Source of the DNA: Enterococcus sp. DIV2402
GTDB taxonomy: Bacteria; Bacillota; Bacilli; Lactobacillales; Enterococcaceae
NCBI RefSeq assembly: GCF_017426705.2
Contig: NZ_CP147251.1
Span: 1,154,501-1,218,500, forward strand
Reading direction: 5' to 3'
Length of the DNA: 64,000 nucleotides
The position numbers and the translations under genes are program-made. Of the stretch, positions 8,639 through 16,429 are shown one piece after another (position 1 is the stretch's first letter; every line of letters starts with the position of its first letter). Below the pieces are notes generated by a model. It was not told the origin of the DNA, did no database searches, and saw only the letters and a list, made by a program, of their open reading frames with translations.

Positions 8639-8896
8639 TTAATAAACAATTTTTTTAATTGCGTGGGTAGAAAGATGATATTTTTTTGCAAGACTATTTA
8701 TTGAACAGCCATTATGAAATTCTTGAATAATACAAGTATTTCGTTGTTTCAGTTCTTCTTTATAGCCTGAAAGTTCTCCCCATGCTTTTTGATTTTCTTT
8801 ATGAATTGGAATATAAAGATACCCACCTTGAAAATATTTTTGTAATTCTTTGACTAAATATTCAGGTAGAATGACCTTCGCATTTTTATAGTTCAT
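8639..8896 (-). CDS. Small HTH protein, CD3324/Mor-like
   Basis: This 85-residue protein starts with MNYKNAKVILPEYLVKELQ, followed by GGYLYIP, and ends with a helix-turn-helix (about 55-82; EFHNGCSINSLAKKYHLSTHAIKKI). The order is that of the CD3324 family, related to the Mor transcription activator of phage Mu. It should bind DNA; targets are unknown. It is not obviously joined to a neighbour. AGGAGTGAATAGGT lies before the ATG. Confidence 0.68.
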   Translation of the reverse strand: MNYKNAKVILPEYLVKELQKYFQGGYLYIPIHKENQKAWGELSGYKEELKQRNTCIIQEFHNGCSINSLAKKYHLSTHAIKKIVY

Positions 8897-9203
8897 ACCT
8901 ATTCACTCCTTGTGTTTTTTTACAAGTTGCAAAGTTAGTATGAGGCGACTTTACTTCATGCAATTGCCGCTACTATCTAACTTTGCATGAAGGATATTGT
9001 TTGACCTTGCTTCTGTTTTCAAGATACCACCGCCTTATTAAATACGCTTATATTCCCAATTAAATCATTTTTGAAGAAGTACTACAAATAAGAAGATACT
9101 TTTAATCAATAGCTAGTTAAATAGAGTTGTTTTCTTTTGAGTTTACATATGTAAATAATGTTGTTACAATAAAATAAGAAATTACTAAAGAAAGGTGAGG
9201 ACG
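8897..9203. other. Intergenic region with two competing inverted repeats
   Basis: No gene is seen. TGCAAAGTTAG (8928-8938) is repeated inverted as CTAACTTTGCA (8977-8987). CTTCATGCAA (8954-8963) is repeated inverted as TTGCATGAAG (8983-8992). The right arms overlap by five bases, so only one hairpin can form at a time. There is no T run after them. They lie just before the small HTH gene on the minus strand and may be leader or operator structure. Confidence 0.4.
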
Positions 9204-9806
9204 ATGAAGAACAGAAAAATTTTAACAGTAATAGGTTTAAGTTCATTAGTTATTTTAGGAGCATGTTCGTCAGGAACAACACAAGATTCAAGCCACGAAA
9301 ATCATTCCACAAATACGACAGTATCAGAAGCAAGTACTTCGACGAGTGTAGAAACCTCTATTGCAAGTAGTGAAATGATGCATCACCATGATTCTGGTGA
9401 AATTCCACCGGGGATGAAAGAGGCTGAAAATCCTAAATATCCAGTAGGAACACACGTGACTTTGACTGCAACTCACATGCCAGGAATGGAAAATGCTCAA
9501 GCGACGATTGTAGGTGCCTATGACACAACCATCTATGAAGTGAGCTATCAGCCAACAAATGGTGGAGCAGAAGTGAAGAACCATAAGTGGGTTGTGCAAG
9601 AAGAGCTTGAAGACTCTGAAGAAGTTGCATCAGCAGGAGATACCGTTGTCTTAGAAGCTGAGCATATGGAAGGTATGAAAGGTGCAAATGCGACTGTCGA
9701 CGAAGCAATTCAGGGTACTGTGTATGTGGTAGATTATGAACCAGCGGACGGTGGCGAAATGATGATGAATCATATGTGGGTCACAGAAGCTGAAATAACT
9801 GAATAG
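9204..9806 (+). CDS. YdhK-like lipoprotein with two DUF1541 repeats
   Basis: This 200-residue exported lipoprotein has a signal peptide with lipobox VILGAC, then a Ser/Thr-rich linker (about 25-60) with MMHHHDSGE. Two DUF1541 repeats follow: about 75-130 (YPVGTHVTLTATHMPGM) and 140-200 (AGDTVVLEAEHMEGM). The repeats share HMxGMxxAxATV and a DYEPxxGG/SYQPTNGG core. The His/Met richness suggests metal binding, perhaps copper, as proposed for YdhK-type proteins; this is inference. The ATG at 9204 follows AAAGGTGAGGACG; the upstream GTG at 9195 lies within that ribosome site and is rejected. Confidence 0.82.
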   Translation: MKNRKILTVIGLSSLVILGACSSGTTQDSSHENHSTNTTVSEASTSTSVETSIASSEMMHHHDSGEIPPGMKEAENPKYPVGTHVTLTATHMPGMENAQATIVGAYDTTIYEVSYQPTNGGAEVKNHKWVVQEELEDSEEVASAGDTVVLEAEHMEGMKGANATVDEAIQGTVYVVDYEPADGGEMMMNHMWVTEAEITE

Positions 9807-9830
9807 AATTAAGTTCCAAGCCTTTGTGTA

Positions 9831-9900
9831 AAGCAACTAAAAAAAAGACGCCCCATTCACTAGAAAAGTGAATAGCTGGACGTCTCTTTTTTAGTTGCTT
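9831..9900. terminator. Two-way terminator between ydhK-like and allD
   Basis: AAGCAACTAAAAAA...AGACG pairs with CGTCT...TTTTTTAGTTGCTT around an inner TTCAC/GTGAA stem. It serves the two convergent genes and overlaps the allD stop codon. Confidence 0.8.
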
Positions 9901-10966
9901 AATTTGCAAAGGCACTTAATCCTTCGTAACTATCATTATGAATAACATCTGATTTCAAATAATTAATAATTGATTCAGGAATTTCAACGCCTTCTCTGCG
10001 ATTTTTTTCGTAGCGTTGATTTGAGCCTTGTCCAGGATAACGGACACTTGAATAGCCTTTCGCCGGTTTTGTCGCATTTAATTCTTCCATTGTTTGGGTA
10101 ATATGTTCTTTAAACATATCTGCGCTACCAAAACGAGCAGGATCTAGAATAATATATAACTGCCCTAAATTACGACCAGCTGTTAAATCGTCATACATTG
10201 AGCTTACGTGTTTTCCAAATGGTAGATTCATTAAGACACCTGAAAAAACATCTACCATCATCATGAGTCCGTAACCTTTTGGACCAGCAATTGGCATCAA
10301 GCCTCGCACTTTGTTTGGGTCTGTCGTCGCTTGACCTTCTTCATCAACTGCCCAGTCGGCTGGAATTTCTTTGCCTTTTGAACGTGCATCTAAAATTTTT
10401 CCCCATGCTTGAACCGTAGTAGCCATATCAAAAATGAGTGGCGTGTCAGTATTACTTGGTGCGCCAAAACCAATTGGATTTGTTCCATAATAGGGCTCTG
10501 CACCACCAAAAGGCACAGCCATTGGATCAGATTGAGTCATCGACATTCCTAGTAAACCTGCTTCTGCGATTTTACGTAGATAATAAGAAAGCGTCCCAGT
10601 GTGACCACATTTAGAGACCCCTACTACCGCGACCCCTTTCTCCTTGGCCATGGCAATTGCTGGTTCTAATGCTAAGTTGGCAATGTATTGTCCTTGCGCA
10701 TTATCTCCATGGAAAACACCAGAACAATCGCCAGTTTTTTCAAAATAAACTTCTGGTTCTAAGGTAATCCCACCTTTATTAATTCGCTCTGAATAATACT
10801 CTACTCGAACTGCTCCATGTGAATGGACGCCACATAAATCAGCGTAAACTAGATGATTCGCTGTTTCTACCGCTTGTATTTCAGGCAGACCTGCTGCTTG
10901 AAGTTTATTCTGGATTAATTTATGCAATTCTTCCGGTGTTACTTTAATTAGTTTTTCTGTTGCCAT
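9899..10966 (-). CDS. allD: Ureidoglycolate dehydrogenase (NAD+)-like protein
   Basis: This 355-residue enzyme of the malate/L-lactate dehydrogenase 2 superfamily is very close, from memory, to E. coli AllD, which oxidises ureidoglycolate to oxalurate in allantoin breakdown. Shared stretches are VYADLCGVHSHGAVRVEYY, QSDPMAVPFGGAEPYYGTNP, FDMATTVQAWGKILDARS and AGPKGYGLMMMVDVFSGVL. His48 and His50 of the HSHG motif and His116 are kept. GGGAGGAAT precedes the ATG. No other allantoin gene adjoins, so the enzyme is isolated and may act on another 2-hydroxy acid. A purine-type NCS1 permease is cut at the window end but lies 53 kb away. Confidence 0.75.
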   Translation of the reverse strand: MATEKLIKVTPEELHKLIQNKLQAAGLPEIQAVETANHLVYADLCGVHSHGAVRVEYYSERINKGGITLEPEVYFEKTGDCSGVFHGDNAQGQYIANLALEPAIAMAKEKGVAVVGVSKCGHTGTLSYYLRKIAEAGLLGMSMTQSDPMAVPFGGAEPYYGTNPIGFGAPSNTDTPLIFDMATTVQAWGKILDARSKGKEIPADWAVDEEGQATTDPNKVRGLMPIAGPKGYGLMMMVDVFSGVLMNLPFGKHVSSMYDDLTAGRNLGQLYIILDPARFGSADMFKEHITQTMEELNATKPAKGYSSVRYPGQGSNQRYEKNRREGVEIPESIINYLKSDVIHNDSYEGLSAFAN

Positions 10967-11244
10967 GGTAATTCCTCCCTTTTATTGATTAAAGTTGTCA
11001 TACGTCTATAACCAAGTATTCTTTATGAAGTAATTATAACATAATACTGACATGACGGTGAAGTAAGCGGATACTTTTTGTTGTATGTATAACGTTTTGT
11101 TACGCTAAATATTTTTTAGCTTAGATTTGCAATCGCTTTATTTAGGGAATAAAATTAAACAAAAGGAAGCTGTTATTTCATGAGGAGGTTATATATAGCG
11201 ATTAATAGTAAGTAATGGATTGTCAAATCAAAAGAGGTGAAATC

Positions 11245-12522
11245 ATGGATATTTTAAACGTAATTCAAGAGGCGCAACTACCGTTATTGTTTAAAGGAGC
11301 TATTGGTTTAGAAAAAGAAGGTTTGCGAATAACCCATGCCGGAGAGTTAGCTCAAACCGATCATCCGATTATCGTCAATGCACAGTATCATAAAGCCATT
11401 ACTACAGATTATTCAGAAAGCCAGACCGAATTAATCACACCACCGATGAGTGACATGCGAGAGTTGCACAATCATTTAAACGAATTAAATCAACTATTAG
11501 CGCAAAGTTTACCACCGAATGAATATATCTGGCCGTATAGTATGCCGCCCATTTTGCCCGATGAATCAGACATTCGAATTTCGCTAAAATCAACACCAGA
11601 AGACTTTGCCTATCGTAGTCAAATTGCTGAAAAATATGGTAAGAAACGTCAATTGATGTGTGGTATCCATGTCAATTATTCCTTAAATGAAGAATTAATC
11701 AATCAATTATTTATGGTGCAAACAGAATTTAAAACGAAACAAGCTTTTCGTAATGCGCTCTATCTAAAAATCTCTCGTAATTACTTAGCTTGGCAGTGGC
11801 TGTTAGTCTATTTGTTAGGAGCAACACCGATAGCCAATCCCGACTTATACGAAGCCGCTTTTTTTAGCGATAAACAATTGCCTCAAGACTCCATGAGAAG
11901 TATTCGGAGTAGTGATATTGGGTTTCAAAATAAAGATCCACTCAGTATAAGTTATGAAAGTATTGAACAGTATATTAAAGACATTCAGCACTCTGTCACA
12001 GCTGGGCTTATTTTGCATACGCGTGAATTTTATAATAAAGTAAGGCTTCGAAGTCATAAGGCACAATTAGAAGACTTATACACAACCGGGATTGAGTATT
12101 TAGAATTTCGCTCATTTGACTTGAATCCGTTGCATCCGTTAGGTCTAACCTATCATCATTTGTTATTGATTCATTTATTTATTGTGACGATGTTCGTAGT
12201 ACAACCATTTGAACAGTCAGCTATCGAAATTGGGGATGATAAAACAATTGCAACGGCTAAGGAACATCCTTTTGAGTCTTCATCCTATGAATTAGAAGGA
12301 ATGGAAATTTTATTAGAAATGAAAAAAATCGCGCAACAATCGACGGATGCTGATTATTTAGTTGCAGTTAATCAAGCCATTGAAGCACTTTTGGAACCTC
12401 AAAAAACAATTAGTGGGCGTATCCATATGCAAGTGAAGACCAGCGATGAGTTGATGGATTTTGGCGTTAATTTAAGTCAAAAATTCAAAAAATTAGCACT
12501 ACAAAAGAGCAGTTACTACTAA
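11245..12522 (+). CDS. gshA: Glutamate-cysteine ligase
   Basis: This 425-residue protein of the GshA/GCS family (type 1 fold) joins glutamate and cysteine in the first step of glutathione synthesis. Signs are GAIGLEKEGLRI near residue 20, DYSESQTELITPP near 65, MCGIHVNYS near 145, and EYLEFRSFDLNP near 290. It is about the size of a single-domain GshA and lacks the ATP-grasp domain of the GshAB fusion. Glutathione synthetase must therefore come from elsewhere, or gamma-glutamylcysteine is the product. The ATG at 11245 follows AAGAGGTGAAATC; the in-frame ATG at 11215 lacks a ribosome site. Confidence 0.82.
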   Translation: MDILNVIQEAQLPLLFKGAIGLEKEGLRITHAGELAQTDHPIIVNAQYHKAITTDYSESQTELITPPMSDMRELHNHLNELNQLLAQSLPPNEYIWPYSMPPILPDESDIRISLKSTPEDFAYRSQIAEKYGKKRQLMCGIHVNYSLNEELINQLFMVQTEFKTKQAFRNALYLKISRNYLAWQWLLVYLLGATPIANPDLYEAAFFSDKQLPQDSMRSIRSSDIGFQNKDPLSISYESIEQYIKDIQHSVTAGLILHTREFYNKVRLRSHKAQLEDLYTTGIEYLEFRSFDLNPLHPLGLTYHHLLLIHLFIVTMFVVQPFEQSAIEIGDDKTIATAKEHPFESSSYELEGMEILLEMKKIAQQSTDADYLVAVNQAIEALLEPQKTISGRIHMQVKTSDELMDFGVNLSQKFKKLALQKSSYY

Positions 12523-12534
12523 AAAAATGAAAGG

Positions 12535-12570
12535 TTCACCTATACCTTAACGTAGAGGTGGGTTTTTGTT
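12535..12570 (+). terminator. Weak terminator after gshA
   Basis: CACCTATAC pairs with GTAGAGGTG with one mismatch, followed by GGGTTTTTG. It lies between gshA and the oxidoreductase gene, so read-through is possible. Confidence 0.45.
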
Positions 12571-12588
12571 CGTAGGAGTGAAAGAAAA

Positions 12589-13560
12589 ATGAATATTGGA
12601 ATCATTGGTACAGGTGCCATTGCAGCAATTGTTACAACAGCATTAGCAAAGTTAGAGACGATCCATGTTAGAGGTGTTTATTCAAGAACGATAGAAAAAG
12701 CGGAGCAATTCGCAGAAAAGTATAACCTTCCTTTCTATACAAATTCATTAGATGACTTGTGTCAACAATCAGAAATCGATGTCATTTATGTTGCAACGCC
12801 GCATAGTTTTCATAAAGAACATGTTTTAATTGCGTTAATACATGACAAACATGTACTTTGTGAGAAACCGTTTACGATTAACGAAAAAGACGCACAGGAA
12901 TTATTTGATTTCGCTATAGAGAAGAAATTATTTTTAGGAGAAGCTTTTTGGACACGATTTAATCCAGTTTTTCAATCGTTAAAAGACATTCAAGATCAAC
13001 AATTAATTGGTGAATTTAAATCTGTTATTGCAAATATTGGTGGGTATGGTTTAAACAATGATCGGCTTATCGATAAAAATTTAGCTGGAGGAGCGTTATT
13101 AGATATTGGTGTATATAACTTAAATTTGATGTTTGAAATTTTTGGGCATGAGTTTACCGAGATGACTACCGTTTGGAATCAAGGCGCTACAGGAGTTGAC
13201 TATCAACATACACTTTGCTTTGCCTTTGCTAATCAAGCAACTGCGACCTTACATGCGACGATTCAAGCCCAAACAATGAACGGCGCCCTCATTAGTGGAA
13301 GTGAAGGTTATTTGACGATTGACCATGTTTCTGAATGCAATCAAATTGATATTTACACGCATCAACACGAAAAGATTCAGACAGTCACCAAACATCCAGA
13401 AATGATAGGTTATGAATACGAATTTTTACAGTTGGCTGCGTGTTTAAAACAAGGAAAAACAACTTTTGATGAAGTTCCTCCAAGTTTTACCCAACAGCTC
13501 TTGCATGTTACTGATTGTATTCGTCAAGATTGGCAACTAAATTATTCAGGAGAAGCTTAA
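12589..13560 (+). CDS. Gfo/Idh/MocA-family oxidoreductase
   Basis: This 323-residue NAD(P)-dependent oxidoreductase has an N-terminal Rossmann fold (GIIGTGAIAAIV at 3-14) and the family motif CEKPFTI near residue 95 with the catalytic Lys. The C-terminal domain contains GGALLDIGVYNLNLMFE near 165, as in dimeric dihydrodiol/xylose dehydrogenase-like members. The substrate is probably a sugar or cyclitol but cannot be named. A ribosome site AGGAG lies before the ATG. The gene ends in TAA, which overlaps the reverse-strand TAA of the convergent LysR gene. Confidence 0.83.
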   Translation: MNIGIIGTGAIAAIVTTALAKLETIHVRGVYSRTIEKAEQFAEKYNLPFYTNSLDDLCQQSEIDVIYVATPHSFHKEHVLIALIHDKHVLCEKPFTINEKDAQELFDFAIEKKLFLGEAFWTRFNPVFQSLKDIQDQQLIGEFKSVIANIGGYGLNNDRLIDKNLAGGALLDIGVYNLNLMFEIFGHEFTEMTTVWNQGATGVDYQHTLCFAFANQATATLHATIQAQTMNGALISGSEGYLTIDHVSECNQIDIYTHQHEKIQTVTKHPEMIGYEYEFLQLAACLKQGKTTFDEVPPSFTQQLLHVTDCIRQDWQLNYSGEA

Positions 13561-14429
13561 AGAGAACTTGCTAAATGTTTGTAAAAATCTGAAAAGACAC
13601 TGTTTTTTCGCCAAACAAAATAAAAATCATGAGAATGTTGTAAATCGGCAATTGGAATTTTTATTAAGCTTCCGTTAGTGAGCTCTTCTTTCACAGCGAT
13701 TTCGTATAAGGCGGTAACGCCAAGATTGTGCGCAACGAGCTTCTTGATGGTAGCGATATTGCCAATTTCAATTAACTTAGAAAAATCATTCAATAATAAG
13801 TTTTGCCGTTCTAAATTTTTTTCGAAAATATCTCGTGTACCAGAACCCGTCTCACGAATAATTAAAGGTTCTTGTAATAAATCTTCTAAAATTTCTGGCT
13901 GTTTGGAAAATGAATAGTTTTGACCAGCGACACAGACGAAATTTTCTCGAGCGTAAGGGACAAAGCTGTATTCATTTTTAGGAAAATAGCCTTCAATCAA
14001 AACAAAATCTAACACTCCTGTATCTAGTTGATGGAGGAGTTGTTCGGTATTATTCACCAACATTGTGATTTGCATATCGGGATGCTGAATCAAAAAATTG
14101 CCAAGCTTATTTGGTAAAATGAACTCGCCAATTGTCAATGTGGCTCCTAGTTTCAGATGATATTGTCCAGTTTTTTCTTGTGTTAATTTTTCTCTTAAAA
14201 AAGCTTCATCGTGTTTCATTGTTGAAACAGTCTCCAAAAACAATTTGCCTTCATTTGTTAGCAATAACTTCTTACCTTCGTAATGAAAAAATTTGGTTTG
14301 GTAGTTGATTTCCAAGTATTTGATATGTTGGGAAACAGCTGGTTGCGTAATACATAATTCTTTTGCAGCTTTTGTAAAATTCAGGTGTTTACAAACAACT
14401 AAAAAAGTTTCAATTCGAAAATCTAACAT
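13557..14429 (-). CDS. LysR-family regulator, CysL/YeiE-like
   Basis: This 290-residue LysR protein has an N-terminal winged helix (1-60; FTKAAKELCITQPAVSQHIKYLE) and a C-terminal substrate-binding domain (about 90-290; IRETGSGTRDIFEKNLE). It diverges from the YeiH-type transporter gene at 14541, the arrangement seen for YeiE/CysL-like regulators. It probably senses a sulfur compound or similar anion and controls that gene. The intergenic region holds AT-rich dyads such as TTATAA-N7-TTATAA (14475-14493). Its stop overlaps the stop of the convergent oxidoreductase gene. Confidence 0.82.
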   Translation of the reverse strand: MLDFRIETFLVVCKHLNFTKAAKELCITQPAVSQHIKYLEINYQTKFFHYEGKKLLLTNEGKLFLETVSTMKHDEAFLREKLTQEKTGQYHLKLGATLTIGEFILPNKLGNFLIQHPDMQITMLVNNTEQLLHQLDTGVLDFVLIEGYFPKNEYSFVPYARENFVCVAGQNYSFSKQPEILEDLLQEPLIIRETGSGTRDIFEKNLERQNLLLNDFSKLIEIGNIATIKKLVAHNLGVTALYEIAVKEELTNGSLIKIPIADLQHSHDFYFVWRKNSVFSDFYKHLASSL

Positions 14430-14474
14430 GCTTTCACTCCTTACAATAATTTTTTGTTATTATTATATAATAAT

Positions 14475-14493
14475 TTATAATTTTTCGTTATAA
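14475..14493. promoter_or_regulatory. Candidate LysR-regulator box
   Basis: TTATAA is repeated with a seven-base gap (TTATAATTTTTCGTTATAA), midway between the divergent LysR and yeiH genes. The region is very AT-rich, so chance is a real possibility. Confidence 0.35.
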
Positions 14494-14540
14494 ATAGAAT
14501 GTGATAGGATAATTTCAAAGAAAACGAAAGGAAGTAAAAC

Positions 14541-15539
14541 ATGATATTTGTTAAAAAGAACTATCAGGGAATCCTATTAGCATTTGTGATAGGATTAATA
14601 GCAACTTTTTTAGGAAAAAGTTTTCCTTTAATTGGCGGACCTGTCTTTGGGATTTTATTAGGAATGGTGTTGGCACTTTTTCCACGAAATAAGTCATTTA
14701 GTGCAGGAATCACTTTCACCTCAAAAAAAGTACTACAATATGCCATTATTTTATTAGGCTTTGGAATGAATTTATTTCAAATTGTCGAAGTGGGAAGTCA
14801 ATCTTTAATGATTATTCTGTCCACTATTACGACAGCATTGGTGATTTCTTATATTGTGAGTAAGACATTAAATATTCCGGCAGATGTTTCAACGTTAGTA
14901 GGGGTAGGTTCGTCGATTTGCGGCGGATCAGCAATTGCTGCAACAGCACCGGTTATTGATGCAAAAGATGAAGATATTGCTACCTCTATCTCGGTGATAT
15001 TTTTGTTCAATATTATAGCTGCTTTAATTTTTCCAACTTTGGGACGCTTGCTAGGATTGAGCGATACGGGATTTGGTATGTGGGCAGGAACCGCCATTAA
15101 TGATACTTCTTCAGTTGTAGCAGCCGGACAATCATGGGCGAATAATCATGGCAATGATATGGCATTGCAGTATGCAACGATTGTGAAATTGACGCGTACT
15201 TTAGCCATTATTCCTATTACATTAGGATTAGCAATTTATCGTTCCAAAAAAAGTGATGCGACAACGGTAAAAGTAAGAGAAACTTTTCCTTGGTTTATTT
15301 TATATTTCTTGTGTGCCGCAATCTTTAGTACCTTTATCCATTTGAATGCTTCTATAGTGGATAGTTTAACAAACTTAGGAAAATTTTTCATAACGATGGC
15401 CATGTCAGCGATTGGTTTAAATACTAACGTGATGAAATTAGTCAAATCAGGTGGCAAACCAATTATTTTAGGTTTTTGTTGTTGGGTGAGTATTATGTTC
15501 GTAAGCTTGTGCATGCAGAAAGTTTTAGGTATTTGGTAA
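14541..15539 (+). CDS. yeiH: YeiH-family putative sulfate exporter
   Basis: This 332-residue membrane protein has about ten helices and the YeiH/UPF0324 signature: LLGFGMNL near 72, GVGSSICGGSAIAATAPVI near 120, GMWAGTAINDTSSVVAA near 178, and AMSAIGLNTN near 288. The family is annotated as putative sulfate exporters; the true substrate is not settled. The divergent LysR gene likely controls it. Its last 12 codons and following bases (15502-15549) are repeated at 17193-17240 after the MerR/SDR cassette. The native terminator now lies 1.7 kb downstream. The 3' end therefore looks rebuilt by an insertion. Confidence 0.88.
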   Translation: MIFVKKNYQGILLAFVIGLIATFLGKSFPLIGGPVFGILLGMVLALFPRNKSFSAGITFTSKKVLQYAIILLGFGMNLFQIVEVGSQSLMIILSTITTALVISYIVSKTLNIPADVSTLVGVGSSICGGSAIAATAPVIDAKDEDIATSISVIFLFNIIAALIFPTLGRLLGLSDTGFGMWAGTAINDTSSVVAAGQSWANNHGNDMALQYATIVKLTRTLAIIPITLGLAIYRSKKSDATTVKVRETFPWFILYFLCAAIFSTFIHLNASIVDSLTNLGKFFITMAMSAIGLNTNVMKLVKSGGKPIILGFCCWVSIMFVSLCMQKVLGIW

Positions 15540-15549
15540 GTAAAAAGAG
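15502..15549 (+). repeat. 48-bp direct repeat, left copy (yeiH 3' end)
   Basis: These 48 bases cover the last codons of yeiH, its stop and GTAAAAAGAG. They recur at 17193-17240 with two differences (C/T and A/G). One is synonymous and the other changes Ile to Val. The copies bracket a MerR/SDR unit. Confidence 0.9.
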
Positions 15550-15752
15550 CAGAGTGAAATTATTAGATATAGAGGTCTGTTGAACAAATCATCAATTCTG
15601 GTAGGTGACTTTGAAGATGAGAAGATGTCTTTAATTAATTTTAAGTGTGGTCATATCTACTATAATCTATAGCTATTTTATTTGTATATAATAATCGATG
15701 AAAAGTAGACTTATAGAGTAAGTGGATCTTCATTATCATATTAAAAAAATGC

Positions 15753-15797
15753 AGATTGTTGATAAGGTCAGTTTATGACTCTGTTGACAATCTTTTT
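15753..15797 (+). terminator. Terminator-like hairpin inside the cassette
   Basis: AGATTGTTGATAAGGTCA pairs imperfectly with TGACTCTGTTGACAATCT, then TTTTT. No intact plus-strand gene precedes it except yeiH, 210 bases upstream, whose transcript it may now end. Confidence 0.6.
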
Positions 15798-15820
15798 ACT
15801 GTTTTAATTTGAATTGTAAT

Positions 15821-15868
15821 AAAAAAACAAACTACTTTTCTATTTATGTAGGAGAAAGTAGTTTGTTT
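15821..15868 (-). terminator. Terminator of merR
   Basis: On the minus strand AAACAAACTACTTTCT pairs with AGAAAAGTAGTTTGTTT around a short loop, followed by seven T. It lies behind the restored merR reading frame. Confidence 0.7.
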
Positions 15869-15878
15869 ACATTAATAG

Positions 15879-15900
15879 TACTTAGAGTATACTCTAAGTA
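15879..15900. promoter_or_regulatory. 22-bp perfect palindrome, second MerR-type operator
   Basis: The core ACTTAGAGTATACTCTAAGT plus one more pair on each side forms a perfect 22-bp dyad. It nearly equals the operator at 16346-16365 (ACTTAGATATAACTCTAAGT), with the same outer seven bases on both sides. It lies behind merR, before its terminator, where no promoter boxes are obvious. It may be an auxiliary site or the remnant of a second promoter. Confidence 0.6.
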
Positions 15901-15916
15901 GAACTACAGAATTTCA

Positions 15917-16302
15917 TTATTTTGGCGTTGCAATAAAAGCCTTCTCACCTTCTTCGGTATTGTAAAACGCAATTTTCAAGTCTATGATGTTAAGATTTTT
16001 TTAAGATCATCTAACTGCTTTAAAGTATTCTGACGATGAACTTTCATAATTTTTTTTCGCTGTTTTGAGGTTTCAGGACCTTGCATACATAAGTCAATAT
16101 ACTGCTTGATTTCCTTGATAGGCATACCTGTGTTTTTCAAGCAACAGATTAATTTGACAAGATCGAGACTTGTTTCAGAAAATTGCCTATTTCCATTTTT
16201 ACTCCTTGAAATAAACGGTAAAAGTCCCTCCTTATCGTAATATCTAATTGTATGTGGTGATAGGTTACAGATGTCTGCTACTTCATTAATGGAATACATC
16301 AA
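15917..16302 (-). pseudogene. MerR-family regulator, split by a one-base slip in an A7 run
   Basis: The open frame 15982-16302 gives 106 residues: a MerR winged helix (1-70; YSINEVADICNLSPHTIRYYDKEGLLPF) and part of the dimer helix, ending LKKILTS. Family members are usually near 125-130. Reading one base back within the A7 run at about 16000-16006 continues as LNIIDLKIAFYN, then TEEGEKAFIATPK and a stop at 15917, for 128 residues in all. The gene is thus a frameshift mutant, a sequencing slip, or decoded by slippage on A AAA AAA. The short form keeps the DNA-binding part. It diverges from the SDR gene, which it probably controls. Confidence 0.8.
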
Positions 16303-16342
16303 AAGCCTCCTTAAAATTTGGCATATAAAACTAATAAATAGT

Positions 16343-16373
16343 TTGACTTAGATATAACTCTAAGTGATAACAT
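16343..16373 (+). promoter_or_regulatory. MerR-type promoter with 19-bp spacer and operator
   Basis: TTGACT (16343-16348) and TAACAT (16368-16373) are 19 bases apart. The spacer overlaps the dyad ACTTAGATATAACTCTAAGT (16346-16365). An overlong 19-bp spacer with the dyad between the boxes is the hallmark of promoters that MerR proteins activate by DNA distortion. It drives the SDR gene at 16430. Confidence 0.75.
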
Positions 16374-16429
16374 CATTATAGACTTTAAGTAGTCGAAACT
16401 CAATAAACGAAAGAATAGGTGTGGTTAGG

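Noticed and set aside
9324..9708. Two minus-strand frames inside the YdhK-like gene
   Set aside because: They are shadows of a His/Met-rich gene with a clear signal peptide on the plus strand.
13553..13564. Overlap of two stop codons as a regulatory feature
   Set aside because: The convergent genes share TTAA at their ends, which is common in tightly packed genomes and needs no function.
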